64,000 nt of DNA from Lachnoclostridium sp. An118. Lineage in GTDB: Bacteria > Bacillota > Clostridia > Lachnospirales > Lachnospiraceae. This document shows positions 33,530-43,246 of this stretch, one piece after another; position 1 is the first letter of the stretch, and each line of letters starts with the position of its first letter. The stretch covers positions 1 to 64,000 of the forward strand of contig NZ_NFLQ01000006.1 of assembly GCF_002160985.1 (NCBI RefSeq). Direction: 5' to 3'. The position numbers and the translations under genes were made by a program. The notes beneath the pieces are model-generated. The model saw only the letters and a list, made by a program, of their open reading frames with translations. It was not told where the DNA came from and did not search any database.

Positions 33530-35632
33530 ATGAGCAGAATACAGGTTTTAGACCAGGTAACCATAGACAAGATAGCAGCCGGCGAGGTGATCGAGCGGCC
33601 GGCCTCCATTGTGAAGGAGCTTCTGGAGAACGCCATCGACGCGGGAGCCACCTCCATCACGGTGGAGATACGGGACGGGGGGATTTCCTTTATCCGGGTA
33701 ACGGACAACGGCTGCGGCATTGAGATGGAGGACATTCCGGCGGCCTTCCTGCGCCACTCCACGAGCAAGATACGCTCGGCGGAGGACCTGTCCCACATCT
33801 CCTCCCTTGGCTTCAGGGGAGAGGCTCTCTCCAGTATTGCGGCCGTGGCACAGGTGGAACTGATCACCAAGACAAAGGGCAGCACCTTCGGGGCCTCCTA
33901 CAGGATCGAGGGAGGCAAAGGGGGACACCCGGAGGAGACGGGAGCGCCGGACGGCACCACCTTCCTTGTGCGGCAGCTCTTCTACAATACCCCCGCCAGG
34001 CGGAAATTCTTAAAGACCCCCATGACGGAGGCAAGCCATGTGGGGGATCTGGTCACCAGGCTGTCCCTGTCCCACCCGGAGATTTCCTTCCAGTTCCGCA
34101 ACAACGGCCAGTCCAGGCTGCACACCTCCGGAAACGGCAGCCTGCGGGATGTGATCTATCACGTGTACGGGAGAGAGATCGCCTCCCATCTGCTGGAGGT
34201 GGATCTTGAGGGGCGGGGCATCCGAATAACCGGCTGTATCGGGGAACCGCTTGTCTCCAGGGGGAACAGGAACTTTGAAAACTACTTTATCAATGGAAGA
34301 TATGTGAAGAGCAGCATTATCTCGAAGGCCATTGAGGATGCCTACAAGGACTTCCAGATGCAGCACAAGTATCCCTTCACTGTGCTCCACATCCAGGTGG
34401 ACACGGAGATCGTGGATGTAAATGTGCATCCCACCAAGATGGAGGTGCGCTTCCAGAACCAGCAGGAGATATACGGCAGCGTCTGCGAGGCTGTGTCACG
34501 GTCGCTCCACCACGAGGAGCTGATTCCGCAGGTGGCCGTGCCAGAGCCGCCGGAGGCCATCCCGGAGAGGCAGGTCCCGGAAAACGGGGGAGGGGTGCCG
34601 GCGACAGAAAAGACGATCGCTCAGAACACGGCAGAGAATGTGCAAAAACAGAGCATGCTCTATAAAAAACAGAGCGCATACGGCAGCACGGATGAGCCAA
34701 AGAGAGAAAAACAGAGTACGCTCTTTGGAAGTGAGCCTGAAAATGCGGGGCAGGCAGCGCAGGCCCGGACGGGCCGGGAGCCGCAAAAGGACCTGGACTA
34801 TTTTATGAAGAAGATGAGAGAGCGAGTTCTCTCCTATCACCAGCAGGCTGCTGCCGCGGAGGTGCGGGAGCAGGGGCAGATACACAGACCGGAGGAGGCC
34901 CGCGACCGGATCAGGGAGGCTGCAGGCTACCGGGTGGAGACCGAAAAAACAGAGTGTACTCCGGAAATTCCGGGAGAGCATGAAGGAAAAACAGAGTACA
35001 CTCCAAAACAGCTCAACCTTTTCGAGGAGAAGCTTCTGAGTCCTCAGGCTGCCTCCAGGTATCGGATCATAGGACAGGTGTTTGAGACCTACTGGCTGGT
35101 GGAGTTCGGGGACAATCTCTACATCATCGACCAGCATGCCGCCCACGAGAGAGTCCTGTATGAAAAGACGCTGGCGGGGATGAAGACGAGGGATTTTACC
35201 TCCCAGGTCATCAGTCCCCCCATCATCCTGAGCCTGACCATGCAGGAGGCCCAGCTCCTCAATACATACATGGACCAGTTTACAAGGGTGGGGTTTGAGA
35301 TAGAGGAGTTCGGGCAGGACTCCTATGCAGTGCGGGCTGTGCCGGACAATCTTTTTGGCATTGCGAAGAGGGATCTTCTCATGGAGATGATTGACAGCTT
35401 ATCGGATGAGCTTTATACTGGACTGGCACCTGATATCATTGACGAGAAGATCGCGTCCATGTCCTGCAAGGCGGCGGTGAAGGGAAATATGAGGCTTTCC
35501 GCCAGGGAGGTGGAGGCTCTCATCGGTGAGCTGCTCCGGCTCGAGAACCCCTACCACTGTCCTCACGGAAGGCCGACCATCATCGCCATGAGCAGGCGCG
35601 AGCTGGAAAAGAAATTCAAGAGGATCGTGTGA
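33530..35632 (+). CDS. mutL: DNA mismatch repair endonuclease MutL
   Basis: A 700-residue GHKL ATPase. N-terminal motifs are ELLENAIDAGAT, DNGCGI and GFRGEALSSIAAVA. A long linker (about 340-510, glutamine/glutamate rich) is followed by the C-terminal dimerisation domain with the endonuclease motif DQHAAHERVLYE (DQHAx2Ex4E) and CPHGRPT. It therefore nicks DNA itself, as expected in a bacterium without MutH. The stop TGA overlaps the ATG of miaA. Confidence 0.96.
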   Translation: MSRIQVLDQVTIDKIAAGEVIERPASIVKELLENAIDAGATSITVEIRDGGISFIRVTDNGCGIEMEDIPAAFLRHSTSKIRSAEDLSHISSLGFRGEALSSIAAVAQVELITKTKGSTFGASYRIEGGKGGHPEETGAPDGTTFLVRQLFYNTPARRKFLKTPMTEASHVGDLVTRLSLSHPEISFQFRNNGQSRLHTSGNGSLRDVIYHVYGREIASHLLEVDLEGRGIRITGCIGEPLVSRGNRNFENYFINGRYVKSSIISKAIEDAYKDFQMQHKYPFTVLHIQVDTEIVDVNVHPTKMEVRFQNQQEIYGSVCEAVSRSLHHEELIPQVAVPEPPEAIPERQVPENGGGVPATEKTIAQNTAENVQKQSMLYKKQSAYGSTDEPKREKQSTLFGSEPENAGQAAQARTGREPQKDLDYFMKKMRERVLSYHQQAAAAEVREQGQIHRPEEARDRIREAAGYRVETEKTECTPEIPGEHEGKTEYTPKQLNLFEEKLLSPQAASRYRIIGQVFETYWLVEFGDNLYIIDQHAAHERVLYEKTLAGMKTRDFTSQVISPPIILSLTMQEAQLLNTYMDQFTRVGFEIEEFGQDSYAVRAVPDNLFGIAKRDLLMEMIDSLSDELYTGLAPDIIDEKIASMSCKAAVKGNMRLSAREVEALIGELLRLENPYHCPHGRPTIIAMSRRELEKKFKRIV

Positions 35633-36612
35633 TGAAAGAGCCACTTATCGTGTTGACAGGCCCCACTGCTGTGGGCAAGACAAAAGCATCCATCACCCTG
35701 GCAAAGAGGATTGGAGGCGAGATCATATCCGCTGATTCTATGCAGGTGTACCGCCATATGGATATCGGCTCCGCCAAGATACGCCCCGAGGAGATGGGGG
35801 GAGTGCCCCACTATCTGGTGGATGTGCTGGAGCCGGACCAGGAGTTCAACGTGGTCCGCTTTCAGTCCATGGCCAGGGAGGCGGTGGAGAAGATACGGGC
35901 AAACGGCCATATTCCCATCGTGGTGGGCGGAACAGGGTTTTATATCCAGGCGCTCCTCTACGATATTGATTTTACAGAGGGAGGGGAGGACAATGTCCTG
36001 CGCGGGGAGCTGGAGGCCTTTGCCAGGGAGAAGGGGCCGGCCGCACTCCACGCCCGTCTGGCAGAGGTGGACGAGGAGTCTGCAAAGGCCATCCACCCGA
36101 ACAATGTGAAGCGGGTGATCCGGGCTCTGGAATTCTATCACCAGACAGGCGGGAAGATTTCGGAGCACAATGAGCGGGAGAGACAGCGCAGCTCCCCTTA
36201 TGATTTCCGGTACTTCGTACTGAACGATGAGCGGAGCAGGCTGTACGGGCGCATCGACAGAAGAGTGGACCAGATGATGGAGGAGGGCCTTGTGGAGGAG
36301 GTCCGCCGCCTGAAGGAGATGGGGCTGCGCTCCGGCATGGTATCCATGCAGGGACTGGGCTACAAGGAGATACTGGATCACCTGGAGGGCAGATGCAGCC
36401 TGGAGGAGGCTGTCTACAGGATCAAAAGGGACACGAGGCATTTTGCCAAGCGCCAGATCACCTGGTTTAAGAGGGAGAAAGAGGTGATCTGGATCGACAA
36501 GCCCTCGTATGACTACGATGAGAAAAAGATAGTGGAGGCAATGCTTTCCTATATAACGGAGGGAGTAGAAGGGATATGTTTAAAGGACTATTCGGAGGCT
36601 CCAGATTTTTAA
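35632..36612 (+). CDS. miaA: tRNA dimethylallyltransferase MiaA
   Basis: A 326-residue enzyme that adds dimethylallyl to A37 of tRNA. The P-loop is LTGPTAVGKTKASI near residues 7-20, then ISADSMQVYRHMDIGSAK, HYLVDVLEP, and GTGFYIQALLYD. The order mutS-mutL-miaA is common in Firmicutes. hfq, which often follows miaA, is absent. A short unknown gene overlaps its 3' end by 37 bp instead. Confidence 0.95.
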   Translation: MKEPLIVLTGPTAVGKTKASITLAKRIGGEIISADSMQVYRHMDIGSAKIRPEEMGGVPHYLVDVLEPDQEFNVVRFQSMAREAVEKIRANGHIPIVVGGTGFYIQALLYDIDFTEGGEDNVLRGELEAFAREKGPAALHARLAEVDEESAKAIHPNNVKRVIRALEFYHQTGGKISEHNERERQRSSPYDFRYFVLNDERSRLYGRIDRRVDQMMEEGLVEEVRRLKEMGLRSGMVSMQGLGYKEILDHLEGRCSLEEAVYRIKRDTRHFAKRQITWFKREKEVIWIDKPSYDYDEKKIVEAMLSYITEGVEGICLKDYSEAPDF

Positions 36613-36887
36613 AGAGGATGAATCCTCTCATGGAGCTCTATTCGTACAGCAAAAATTCGGAGAAGACATATAAGGAGCTGATGGCTCTGGAGCCCCTTGC
36701 GAAGACAAAGGGGGAGAAGGCCATGTTCAACCTGAACAGGGCAGGCCTTTTATATGATATGTATAAATACCGGGAGGCGGCGGACGTGATGAGGGAGATC
36801 CCGTCCATCAACCCGGAGTTCGATGCCCAGTGTGCCCGGATGAAGACCCGCATCATGGCGGCTATGACAAGAGGCGAGCACAGGTAG
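36576..36887 (+). CDS. Small helical protein, TPR-like, unknown function
   Basis: A 103-residue protein of unknown family. After a short hydrophobic start (MFKGLFGGSRFLKRMNP) it is all-helical, with pairs resembling TPR units (YSKNSEKTYKELMALEPLAK, then AMFNLNRAGLLYDMYKYREA). GGGAGTAGAAGGGATATG gives a fair ribosome site inside miaA. The overlap with miaA and the 24-bp gap to the next gene place it in the operon. I could not assign a role. Confidence 0.65.
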   Translation: MFKGLFGGSRFLKRMNPLMELYSYSKNSEKTYKELMALEPLAKTKGEKAMFNLNRAGLLYDMYKYREAADVMREIPSINPEFDAQCARMKTRIMAAMTRGEHR

Positions 36888-36910
36888 AAAGGTGAAAAAG
36901 GAGTAAGACA

Positions 36911-38200
36911 ATGCAGGATGAACAGATGACCCGGATGTATGAGCAGATGGGAATATCCGAAACAGTATACAGGTTTGGCAGACAGATGGAGGAGAAGCTG
37001 GCGGAGCGGTTTGCGTCTATTGACAGGACGGCGGAGTACAATCAGATGAAGGTGATCCGGGCCATGCAGGAGAACCGGGTCAGTGAGGGCTGCTTCCACT
37101 ACACGAGCGGCTACGGCTACGACGACCTGGGAAGGGAGACGCTGGAAAAGGTGTACGCCGGCGTGTTCCATACCCAGAGCGCCCTGGTGCGTCCCCAGAT
37201 CGCATGCGGGACCCACGCCCTCTCCGTGGCGCTGGCTGCCAATCTGCGGCCCGGGGACGAGCTCCTCTCGCCTGCGGGAAAGCCCTACGATACACTGGAG
37301 GAGGTCATCGGCATCCGCCCCTCACGGGGATCCCTGGCCGAGTACGGTGTGACCTACCGGCAGGTGGACCTGCTGGAGGACGGCACCTTTGACTATGAAA
37401 ATATCGAGAAGGCTATCAACGAGAGGACAAGGATGGTCACTATCCAGCGGTCCAAGGGGTATCAGACCCGGCCCAGCTTTTCTGTGGCACAGATAGGTGA
37501 GCTGATCGCCTTTGTGAAGAAGCTGCGTCCGGACCTCATCTGTATGGTGGACAACTGCTACGGAGAGTTCGTGGAGCTGACGGAGCCCAGCGATGTGGGG
37601 GCCGACATGGTGGTGGGCTCCCTCATCAAGAATCCGGGCGGCGGACTGGCGCCCATCGGCGGGTACATTGCGGGCAGAGAGGAGCTCATCGAGAACTGTG
37701 CCTGCCGCCTTACATCTCCCGGCCTTGGCCGGGAGGTGGGCGCTTCTCTCGGCGTCATGCAGTCCTTCTACCAGGGCCTTTTCCTTGCGCCCACCGTGGT
37801 GGCCAGCGCCCTGAAGGGGGCCATCCTGGCGGCCAATATCTATGAGGCATGCGGCTTCAGAGTGGTGCCTGACGGGAGGGAGAGCCGCCACGACATCATC
37901 CAGGCCGTGGAGCTGGGTACGCCGGAGGGGGTCATCGCCTTCTGCCAGGGGATCCAGGCGGCGGCACCGGTGGACTCCTATGTGACACCGGAGCCCTGGG
38001 CCATGCCGGGATACGACAGCGATGTGATCATGGCAGCGGGAGCCTTTGTACAGGGGTCCTCCATCGAACTTTCCGCGGACGCTCCCATCAAGCCGCCCTA
38101 CGCTGTCTACTTTCAGGGAGGCCTCACCTGGCCCCACGCAAAGCTGGGCATCCTGATGTCACTGGAATACCTGGTGCGGAAGGGGCTGGTGAGGCTATGA
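36911..38200 (+). CDS. Methionine gamma-lyase family PLP enzyme (YnbB, 'aluminum resistance' type)
   Basis: A 429-residue PLP-dependent enzyme of the Cys/Met metabolism fold. The cofactor lysine is expected in GSLIKNPGGGLAPIGGYIAG near residue 240. Other blocks are YDDLGRETLEKVYA, IACGTHALSVALAA and SKGYQTRPSF. It is about 430 residues, as in the YnbB group near miaA/glnR in Bacillus. The reaction in vivo is not established. The next gene starts inside its stop (ATGA). Confidence 0.88.
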   Translation: MQDEQMTRMYEQMGISETVYRFGRQMEEKLAERFASIDRTAEYNQMKVIRAMQENRVSEGCFHYTSGYGYDDLGRETLEKVYAGVFHTQSALVRPQIACGTHALSVALAANLRPGDELLSPAGKPYDTLEEVIGIRPSRGSLAEYGVTYRQVDLLEDGTFDYENIEKAINERTRMVTIQRSKGYQTRPSFSVAQIGELIAFVKKLRPDLICMVDNCYGEFVELTEPSDVGADMVVGSLIKNPGGGLAPIGGYIAGREELIENCACRLTSPGLGREVGASLGVMQSFYQGLFLAPTVVASALKGAILAANIYEACGFRVVPDGRESRHDIIQAVELGTPEGVIAFCQGIQAAAPVDSYVTPEPWAMPGYDSDVIMAAGAFVQGSSIELSADAPIKPPYAVYFQGGLTWPHAKLGILMSLEYLVRKGLVRL

Positions 38201-39471
38201 GGATACTGATCGCCGGAGGCGGGGCGTCCGGCATGACTGCCGCCATAGCGGCGGCCAGGCGGGGCGCCCGGGTGACGATACTGGAGAAAAAGGAGATGCC
38301 CGGAAAGAAGATACTCTCCACGGGGAACGGCCGGTGCAATCTCACGAATATGGACATGGAGGCAGTGTATTTCCGGGGCGGGGACCGGGGGACCATCGAG
38401 CAGGTCCTCGCGGCCTTCGGCCCGGAGGATACGCTGCGCTTTTTTGCGGAGCTGGGACTGATGACAAAGGCCAGGGGCACCCTGGTCTACCCGGTCTGCG
38501 ACCAGGCCGCCGCGGTGCGGGAGGCCCTGGCCATGGAGCTGAAACGGCTGGGAGTGGAGGTCCGCACCGGAGTGACCGTGGAGAGGGCCGAGGCGGGGGC
38601 GGAGGGCTTCCGGCTCGGCCTTGTCGGGGCAGACGGGACGCGCGCCTCCTGCGCGGGTGACGCGCTCATCCTGGCTACTGGCGGAAAGGCGGCGCCGGCC
38701 CTGGGGAGCGATGGCAGCGGCTATGCACTGGCAAAAAAGCTGGGACATACCCTGGTCCGCCCCCTCCCGGCTCTGGTGCAGCTCCGGTCGGATGCCGGCT
38801 TTACAGGAAAGCTTTCAGGCGTCCGTGTGGAGGCCCGGGTCAGTCTCTATGTGGAGGGGGAGGAGGCCGCCTCCGACACGGGGGAGGTGCAGTTTACGGA
38901 CTACGGCCTCTCAGGCATACCGGTCTTCCAGGTGAGCCGCTTTGCAGCCAGAGCCCTGGACCGGAAAAAGCAAGTGTACGCCCGGCTTGATTTCCTGCCG
39001 GACATGAGCCGGGAGGAGGTCCGCCGGCTCCTGGAGGAGCGCTGGCCCGTCTTTGCGGACAACACGGCGGAGGAGTTCCTCCACGGGCTGTTCCACAGGA
39101 AGCTGGCCCCTGTGCTGCTGAGCGGGAGCCGCATCCGCTGGAAGGAGAAGATGAGGGATGTGGACGGGGATGCCCTGTCCAGGCTTGCAGGCGTATGCAA
39201 GAGCCTGCGGATGGACATCACAGACACCAACTCCTTTGATCAGGCACAGGTGTGCGCCGGCGGCGTCCCGCTGGAGGAGGTCTGCGGGGAGACGATGGAG
39301 TCCCGCCTGACTCCGGGGCTCTTCCTTGCCGGAGAGCTGCTGGACGTTGACGGCATGTGCGGCGGCTACAACCTGCAGTGGGCCTGGGCCACAGGCTGGC
39401 TTTCGGGAAGCAGTGCCGCGGAGGCGGCAGAAAAAAGAGAGGATAAGAGAAGGGACGGGAGACGGCCATGA
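38197..39471 (+). CDS. NAD(P)/FAD-dependent oxidoreductase, HI0933/BaiN-like
   Basis: A 424-residue flavoprotein. The N-terminal Rossmann motif is LIAGGGASGMTAAIAAARRG, then EKKEMPGKKILSTGNGRCNL, the signature of the HI0933 family. GGVPLEEV and LFLAGELLDVDGMCGGYNLQ close the FAD site. Some Lachnospiraceae relatives (BaiN) reduce bile-acid intermediates, but the family is broad and bai genes are absent here, so that function is not claimed. It overlaps both neighbours by ATGA. Confidence 0.88.
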   Translation: MRILIAGGGASGMTAAIAAARRGARVTILEKKEMPGKKILSTGNGRCNLTNMDMEAVYFRGGDRGTIEQVLAAFGPEDTLRFFAELGLMTKARGTLVYPVCDQAAAVREALAMELKRLGVEVRTGVTVERAEAGAEGFRLGLVGADGTRASCAGDALILATGGKAAPALGSDGSGYALAKKLGHTLVRPLPALVQLRSDAGFTGKLSGVRVEARVSLYVEGEEAASDTGEVQFTDYGLSGIPVFQVSRFAARALDRKKQVYARLDFLPDMSREEVRRLLEERWPVFADNTAEEFLHGLFHRKLAPVLLSGSRIRWKEKMRDVDGDALSRLAGVCKSLRMDITDTNSFDQAQVCAGGVPLEEVCGETMESRLTPGLFLAGELLDVDGMCGGYNLQWAWATGWLSGSSAAEAAEKREDKRRDGRRP

Positions 39472-41108
39472 TACGGATCCAACAGATGAAACTGCGCACA
39501 GCGCATACCCGGGCAGAGCTTGGGGAAAAGATAAGGAAAATGCTGCGGCTTTCGCCCGGCCAGGAGTTCTCCTACAGGATCGTGAGAAGGTCCCTGGACG
39601 CCCGGCGAAAGCCGGAGCTTTTCTATGTGTACACGGTGGATGTTGCCGTAAAGGGCGAAAAGACTCTCCTGAGGCGGAACCGGGACAGGAACATCCAGCA
39701 GGCAGGTGAGAGGTCCTACCGCTTTCCGGAGCCGGGAGAGGAGGAGCTGCGCTGCCGCCCGGTGGTGGCCGGCTTTGGCCCTGCGGGCATTTTTGCCGCC
39801 TACATGCTGGCCCTCCACGGCTACCGTCCCCTTGTGGTGGAAAGAGGGATGGAGGCGCGGCAGCGGATCAGGGACGTGGAGAAATTCTGGGAGACCGGCG
39901 TTCTGGACACGCGCTCCAATGTCCAGTTTGGAGAGGGGGGAGCCGGCACCTTCTCCGACGGGAAGCTGAACACCCTCGTAAAGGATAAATACGGGAGAAA
40001 CAGGAAGGTGCTGGAGATCCTGCGGGACCACGGTGCCCCGGAGGAGATCGTCTGGGACGCCAGGCCCCATATCGGGACCGACCTTCTGGTGCGGGTGGTG
40101 AGCCGGATGCGGGAGGATATCATCAGGCTGGGCGGACAGGTCTGTTTCCACACCCAGCTGGTGTCCCTTGAGCCGGTCCCGGGGAAGGAGGGGATCCTGT
40201 CCCTGGGGCTCAGGGATACTCTGTCCGGGGAGACGAAGAGTGAGATGACCCAGGCCCTCATCCTGGCTGTGGGGCACAGCGCCCGGGACACCTTTGCCAT
40301 GCTGCGGGAAGCGGGTGTCCCCATGGAGGCAAAAGCCTTTGCGGTGGGCGTACGGGCGGAGCATCCCCAGGCCATGATCGACAGGGATCAGTATGGGATG
40401 AGAGAGGGGGCAGAGCGGCCGGAGGGCCTGCCTGCCGCTGCCTACAAGCTGACATGCCAGCTGCCGGATGGGCGTGGGGTCTACACCTTCTGCATGTGTC
40501 CCGGAGGCTATGTGGTGAACGCGTCCTCCGAGGAGAGAAGGCTGGCTGTGAACGGCATGAGCTACCACGACCGCGCCGGACAGAACGCAAACAGCGCCGT
40601 CATTGTCACTGTGACACCCGAGGATTTCGGCGGGGATGGCCCCCTGGCGGGCGTGGAGTTCCAGAGGAGACTGGAGGAGAGAGCCTGGCAGGCCGGACAG
40701 GGGAAAGTGCCCGTCCAGCTCTACGGGGATTTCTGCAGGGGAAAGGTGTCAGACCACACAGGAGAGGTACAGCCCCAGATCAAGGGGGAGTACTGCTTCG
40801 GAGATGTGCGGGGCATTTTTCCGGAGGAGATAGGCGACGCCATAGCAAGAGGCATACGGGAGTTCGGGAAAAAACTTCCCGGCTACGACCGGGAGGACGC
40901 GGTCCTCTCCGGCGTGGAGAGCCGCACCTCCTCCCCGGTGCGCATCCTTCGGGATGAGACGCTGGAGAGCCGGGTTGCGGGACTCTATCCCTGCGGGGAG
41001 GGAGCTGGCTATGCGGGTGGCATTATGTCGGCCGCTATGGACGGCGTGAAGGTGGCTGAGGCAGTCGCCAGAAAATACCGGCCCTTCGACAAAGAGGCGA
41101 ATGATTAA
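39468..41108 (+). CDS. FAD-dependent dehydrogenase (COG2509-type)
   Basis: A 546-residue flavoprotein. An N-terminal ferredoxin-like segment of about 90 residues (SYRIVRRSLDARRKPELFYV) precedes the Rossmann motif VVAGFGPAGIFAAYMLAL near residue 100, VQFGEGGAGTFSDGKLNT, and the end LYPCGEGAGYAGGIMSAAMD. This is the conserved 'uncharacterized FAD-dependent dehydrogenase' found in nearly all Clostridia. The substrate is unknown. It is translationally coupled to the HI0933-like gene. Confidence 0.87.
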   Translation: MIRIQQMKLRTAHTRAELGEKIRKMLRLSPGQEFSYRIVRRSLDARRKPELFYVYTVDVAVKGEKTLLRRNRDRNIQQAGERSYRFPEPGEEELRCRPVVAGFGPAGIFAAYMLALHGYRPLVVERGMEARQRIRDVEKFWETGVLDTRSNVQFGEGGAGTFSDGKLNTLVKDKYGRNRKVLEILRDHGAPEEIVWDARPHIGTDLLVRVVSRMREDIIRLGGQVCFHTQLVSLEPVPGKEGILSLGLRDTLSGETKSEMTQALILAVGHSARDTFAMLREAGVPMEAKAFAVGVRAEHPQAMIDRDQYGMREGAERPEGLPAAAYKLTCQLPDGRGVYTFCMCPGGYVVNASSEERRLAVNGMSYHDRAGQNANSAVIVTVTPEDFGGDGPLAGVEFQRRLEERAWQAGQGKVPVQLYGDFCRGKVSDHTGEVQPQIKGEYCFGDVRGIFPEEIGDAIARGIREFGKKLPGYDREDAVLSGVESRTSSPVRILRDETLESRVAGLYPCGEGAGYAGGIMSAAMDGVKVAEAVARKYRPFDKEAND

Positions 41109-41209
41109 GAAATTTTTAATGGAATGAGGCTATACACTTTTTTTGAAATATGGTAGAATATATTGAGTTTTTGAAAGAAAACTTAAGAATGATGTGAGGT
41201 GGAGTACAT

Positions 41210-41470
41210 ATGAGAGGAGCAGGCAGTAAAAATTCCTGGGCCTTATTTCTGCTTATTCTGGCAGGGATCGTCCTAGGAGGTTTTATCGGCATGCTGGCAC
41301 AGGATACAGGGGCTTTGAGCTGGCTGAATTACGGGCAGACCTTCGGACTGGACGAACCGGTTGTCCTGGATCTGGGCATACTTGTCCTTACCTTCGGTCT
41401 GTCTGTCAGGATCACGATAGCCAGTATTATCGGAATGGTTCTGGCGATCATAATCTATCGCTTCCTGTAA
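41210..41470 (+). CDS. DUF4321 membrane protein
   Basis: An 86-residue protein with two hydrophobic helices (residues 10-30 and 62-84) separated by a short loop that ends in LDLGILVLTFGLSVRI. That is the DUF4321 pattern found directly before radC/mreB in Clostridia. The gene is preceded by GTGAGGTGG and starts the morphogenesis operon. Function unknown. Confidence 0.8.
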   Translation: MRGAGSKNSWALFLLILAGIVLGGFIGMLAQDTGALSWLNYGQTFGLDEPVVLDLGILVLTFGLSVRITIASIIGMVLAIIIYRFL

Positions 41471-41508
41471 CATGGGCTCTTTGGGAGTGTTATAGGTGTC
41501 TGCAAAAG

Positions 41509-42216
41509 ATGACTCAGAAAAGTACGAATACAATGAAAAGTCTCCTGGAGTCTGAGCGCCCCTATGAAAAATGTGAGCGCCTGGGAGAGAAAAACCTAAG
41601 CGACGCGGAGCTGCTGGCAGTCCTTCTTAGGACCGGCACAAAGGGAGAGAATGTCCTGGAACTGTGCCGCCGCATCCTGGCGGCAGGAGGCGGCAGCCTC
41701 GACGCACTGCACGGATTTACGCGGGAAAGATTTCAGAAGATAAGAGGAGTGGGCCGGGTGAAATCCATCCAGCTCATCTGTCTTGTGGAGCTGTCCAGGA
41801 GACTGGCCAAGGAGACGGCAGGCAGGGGGCTGAATTTCTCATCCCCCGCGTCAGTGGCCAGGTATTATATGGAGGACATGCGTCATCTCGGCCAGGAGCA
41901 TATGAAGCTCCTGATGCTGAACACAAAATCCGCGCTGCTGGGGGAGAGGGATGTCTACAAGGGCACGGTCAACGCCTCCCTGGTCAACCCAAGAGAAATT
42001 TTTGTGGAGGCGCTCCGGACAGAGGCAGTGTCCATCATCCTCCTGCACAACCACCCCAGCGGAGACCCGGCGCCCAGCAGGGCGGATGTCGCCACTACGG
42101 AGCGCATCCGGCAGGCGGGAGAATTGATCGGGATAGAATTGTTAGATCATATCATTATTGGGAATAATTGTTATATCAGTTTCCGGGAAGAGGGGCTGCT
42201 ATACACGAAAGGATAA
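41509..42216 (+). CDS. radC: RadC family protein (JAMM/MPN+ domain)
   Basis: A 235-residue protein. An N-terminal helix-hairpin-helix part (LSDAELLAVLLRTGTKGENV, then RFQKIRGVGRVKSIQL) precedes a JAB/MPN+ metalloprotease-like domain with LHNHPSGDPAPSRAD near residue 180 and the conserved glutamate upstream. Despite the old name, a direct role in DNA repair is not supported. Position before mreB is conserved. A second possible start is ATG 41533. Confidence 0.9.
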   Translation: MTQKSTNTMKSLLESERPYEKCERLGEKNLSDAELLAVLLRTGTKGENVLELCRRILAAGGGSLDALHGFTRERFQKIRGVGRVKSIQLICLVELSRRLAKETAGRGLNFSSPASVARYYMEDMRHLGQEHMKLLMLNTKSALLGERDVYKGTVNASLVNPREIFVEALRTEAVSIILLHNHPSGDPAPSRADVATTERIRQAGELIGIELLDHIIIGNNCYISFREEGLLYTKG

Positions 42217-42222
42217 GGTCAA

Positions 42223-43245
42223 ATGGCACGAAATATATACGGGCTTGATCTCGGCTCCTATGAGATCAAAGTATATGATAAAAAGAAGGATACCATCTGG
42301 AAGGAGAAGGATGTCATTGCCATAGCGAACAAAAAAGAGGTGTTTGCCGTGGGCGACGAGGCTTTTGAGATGTACGAGAAGGCACCGGCCAACATCCAGG
42401 TGGTGTTTCCCATGAAGCACGGGGTCATCTCCAGGTTTGACCACATGCAGTATCTGCTGCAGGGGCTTCTCAAGAAGGACAGGGGCTTCGCCAGAGGAGC
42501 GGAGTATGTGATCGCTGTCCCCACAGACGTGACGGAGGTGGAGAAAAAAGCCTTTTTTGACCTGGTGATCCACTCCACTGCCAGAGCGCGCGAGGTCAAC
42601 ATCGTGGAGAGGGGGATTGCCGACGCGGTGGGGCTGAACCTGGATGTGCAGAATACAAAGGGACTCTTCATCGTCAACCTGGGAGGAGAGACCACGGAGC
42701 TGTCCGTGCTGGCAGGGGGAGGCATCGTGCTGAACCGTCTCCTCAAGGTGGGAGGCATTACCCTGGACCACGCGGTGGCCCAGCTTGTCCGCTATAATCA
42801 TGACTTCCTGATCGGCAGGGTCACGGCGGAGATGCTCCGCAAGAGGTTTGGCGTCTTCAGCGATGACAATACAGCCTCCATGACTGTGGCGGGCCGGGAT
42901 CTTATCACCGGGGTGCCGCAGCAGCGGGAGATATCTATCAGCCTGGTGCGGGCCGCTGTGAAGGAGCCCCTCGAGGAGTGTGTCCGGGGCATCGAGTCAC
43001 TCCTTGACAGGACCCCGCCGGAGGTGCGCAAGGCCATCTACAAGAACGGTATCTTTCTCACCGGCGGCCTGGCCAATCTGCCGGGCCTGGAGGTCTATAT
43101 GGAGGAGATGACAGGCATCCGGGTGCGGACAGCCATTGACCCGGATATCTGTGCCGTGACGGGGCTGAAGCAGATCATTCAGTCCAGGGAACTGAAAAAA
43201 CTGGCATATTCCATGCTGGATGAAAATTATAGGTGGATGAGATAG
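42223..43245 (+). CDS. mreB: Rod shape-determining protein MreB
   Basis: A 340-residue actin homologue. Phosphate 1 loop is GLDLGSYEIKVY, phosphate 2 is LFIVNLGGETTELSVLAGGG, and the adenosine motif is GIFLTGGLANLPGLEVYM. The sequence around phosphate 1 differs from the usual DLGTANT, so this is a divergent MreB/Mbl paralogue. It polymerises under the membrane and guides wall synthesis with MreC, MreD, PBP2 and RodA, which are all encoded downstream. Confidence 0.88.
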   Translation: MARNIYGLDLGSYEIKVYDKKKDTIWKEKDVIAIANKKEVFAVGDEAFEMYEKAPANIQVVFPMKHGVISRFDHMQYLLQGLLKKDRGFARGAEYVIAVPTDVTEVEKKAFFDLVIHSTARAREVNIVERGIADAVGLNLDVQNTKGLFIVNLGGETTELSVLAGGGIVLNRLLKVGGITLDHAVAQLVRYNHDFLIGRVTAEMLRKRFGVFSDDNTASMTVAGRDLITGVPQQREISISLVRAAVKEPLEECVRGIESLLDRTPPEVRKAIYKNGIFLTGGLANLPGLEVYMEEMTGIRVRTAIDPDICAVTGLKQIIQSRELKKLAYSMLDENYRWMR

Positions 43246-43246
43246 C

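Noticed and set aside
38197-39471. A bile-acid reductase (baiN) assignment
   Set aside because: The HI0933-like family is wide and no other bai gene is in the window, so only the family name is given.
39366-40568. A 400-codon minus-strand open frame
   Set aside because: It mirrors the FAD-dependent dehydrogenase; GC-rich codon use leaves the antisense frame open. No motif or ribosome site supports it.
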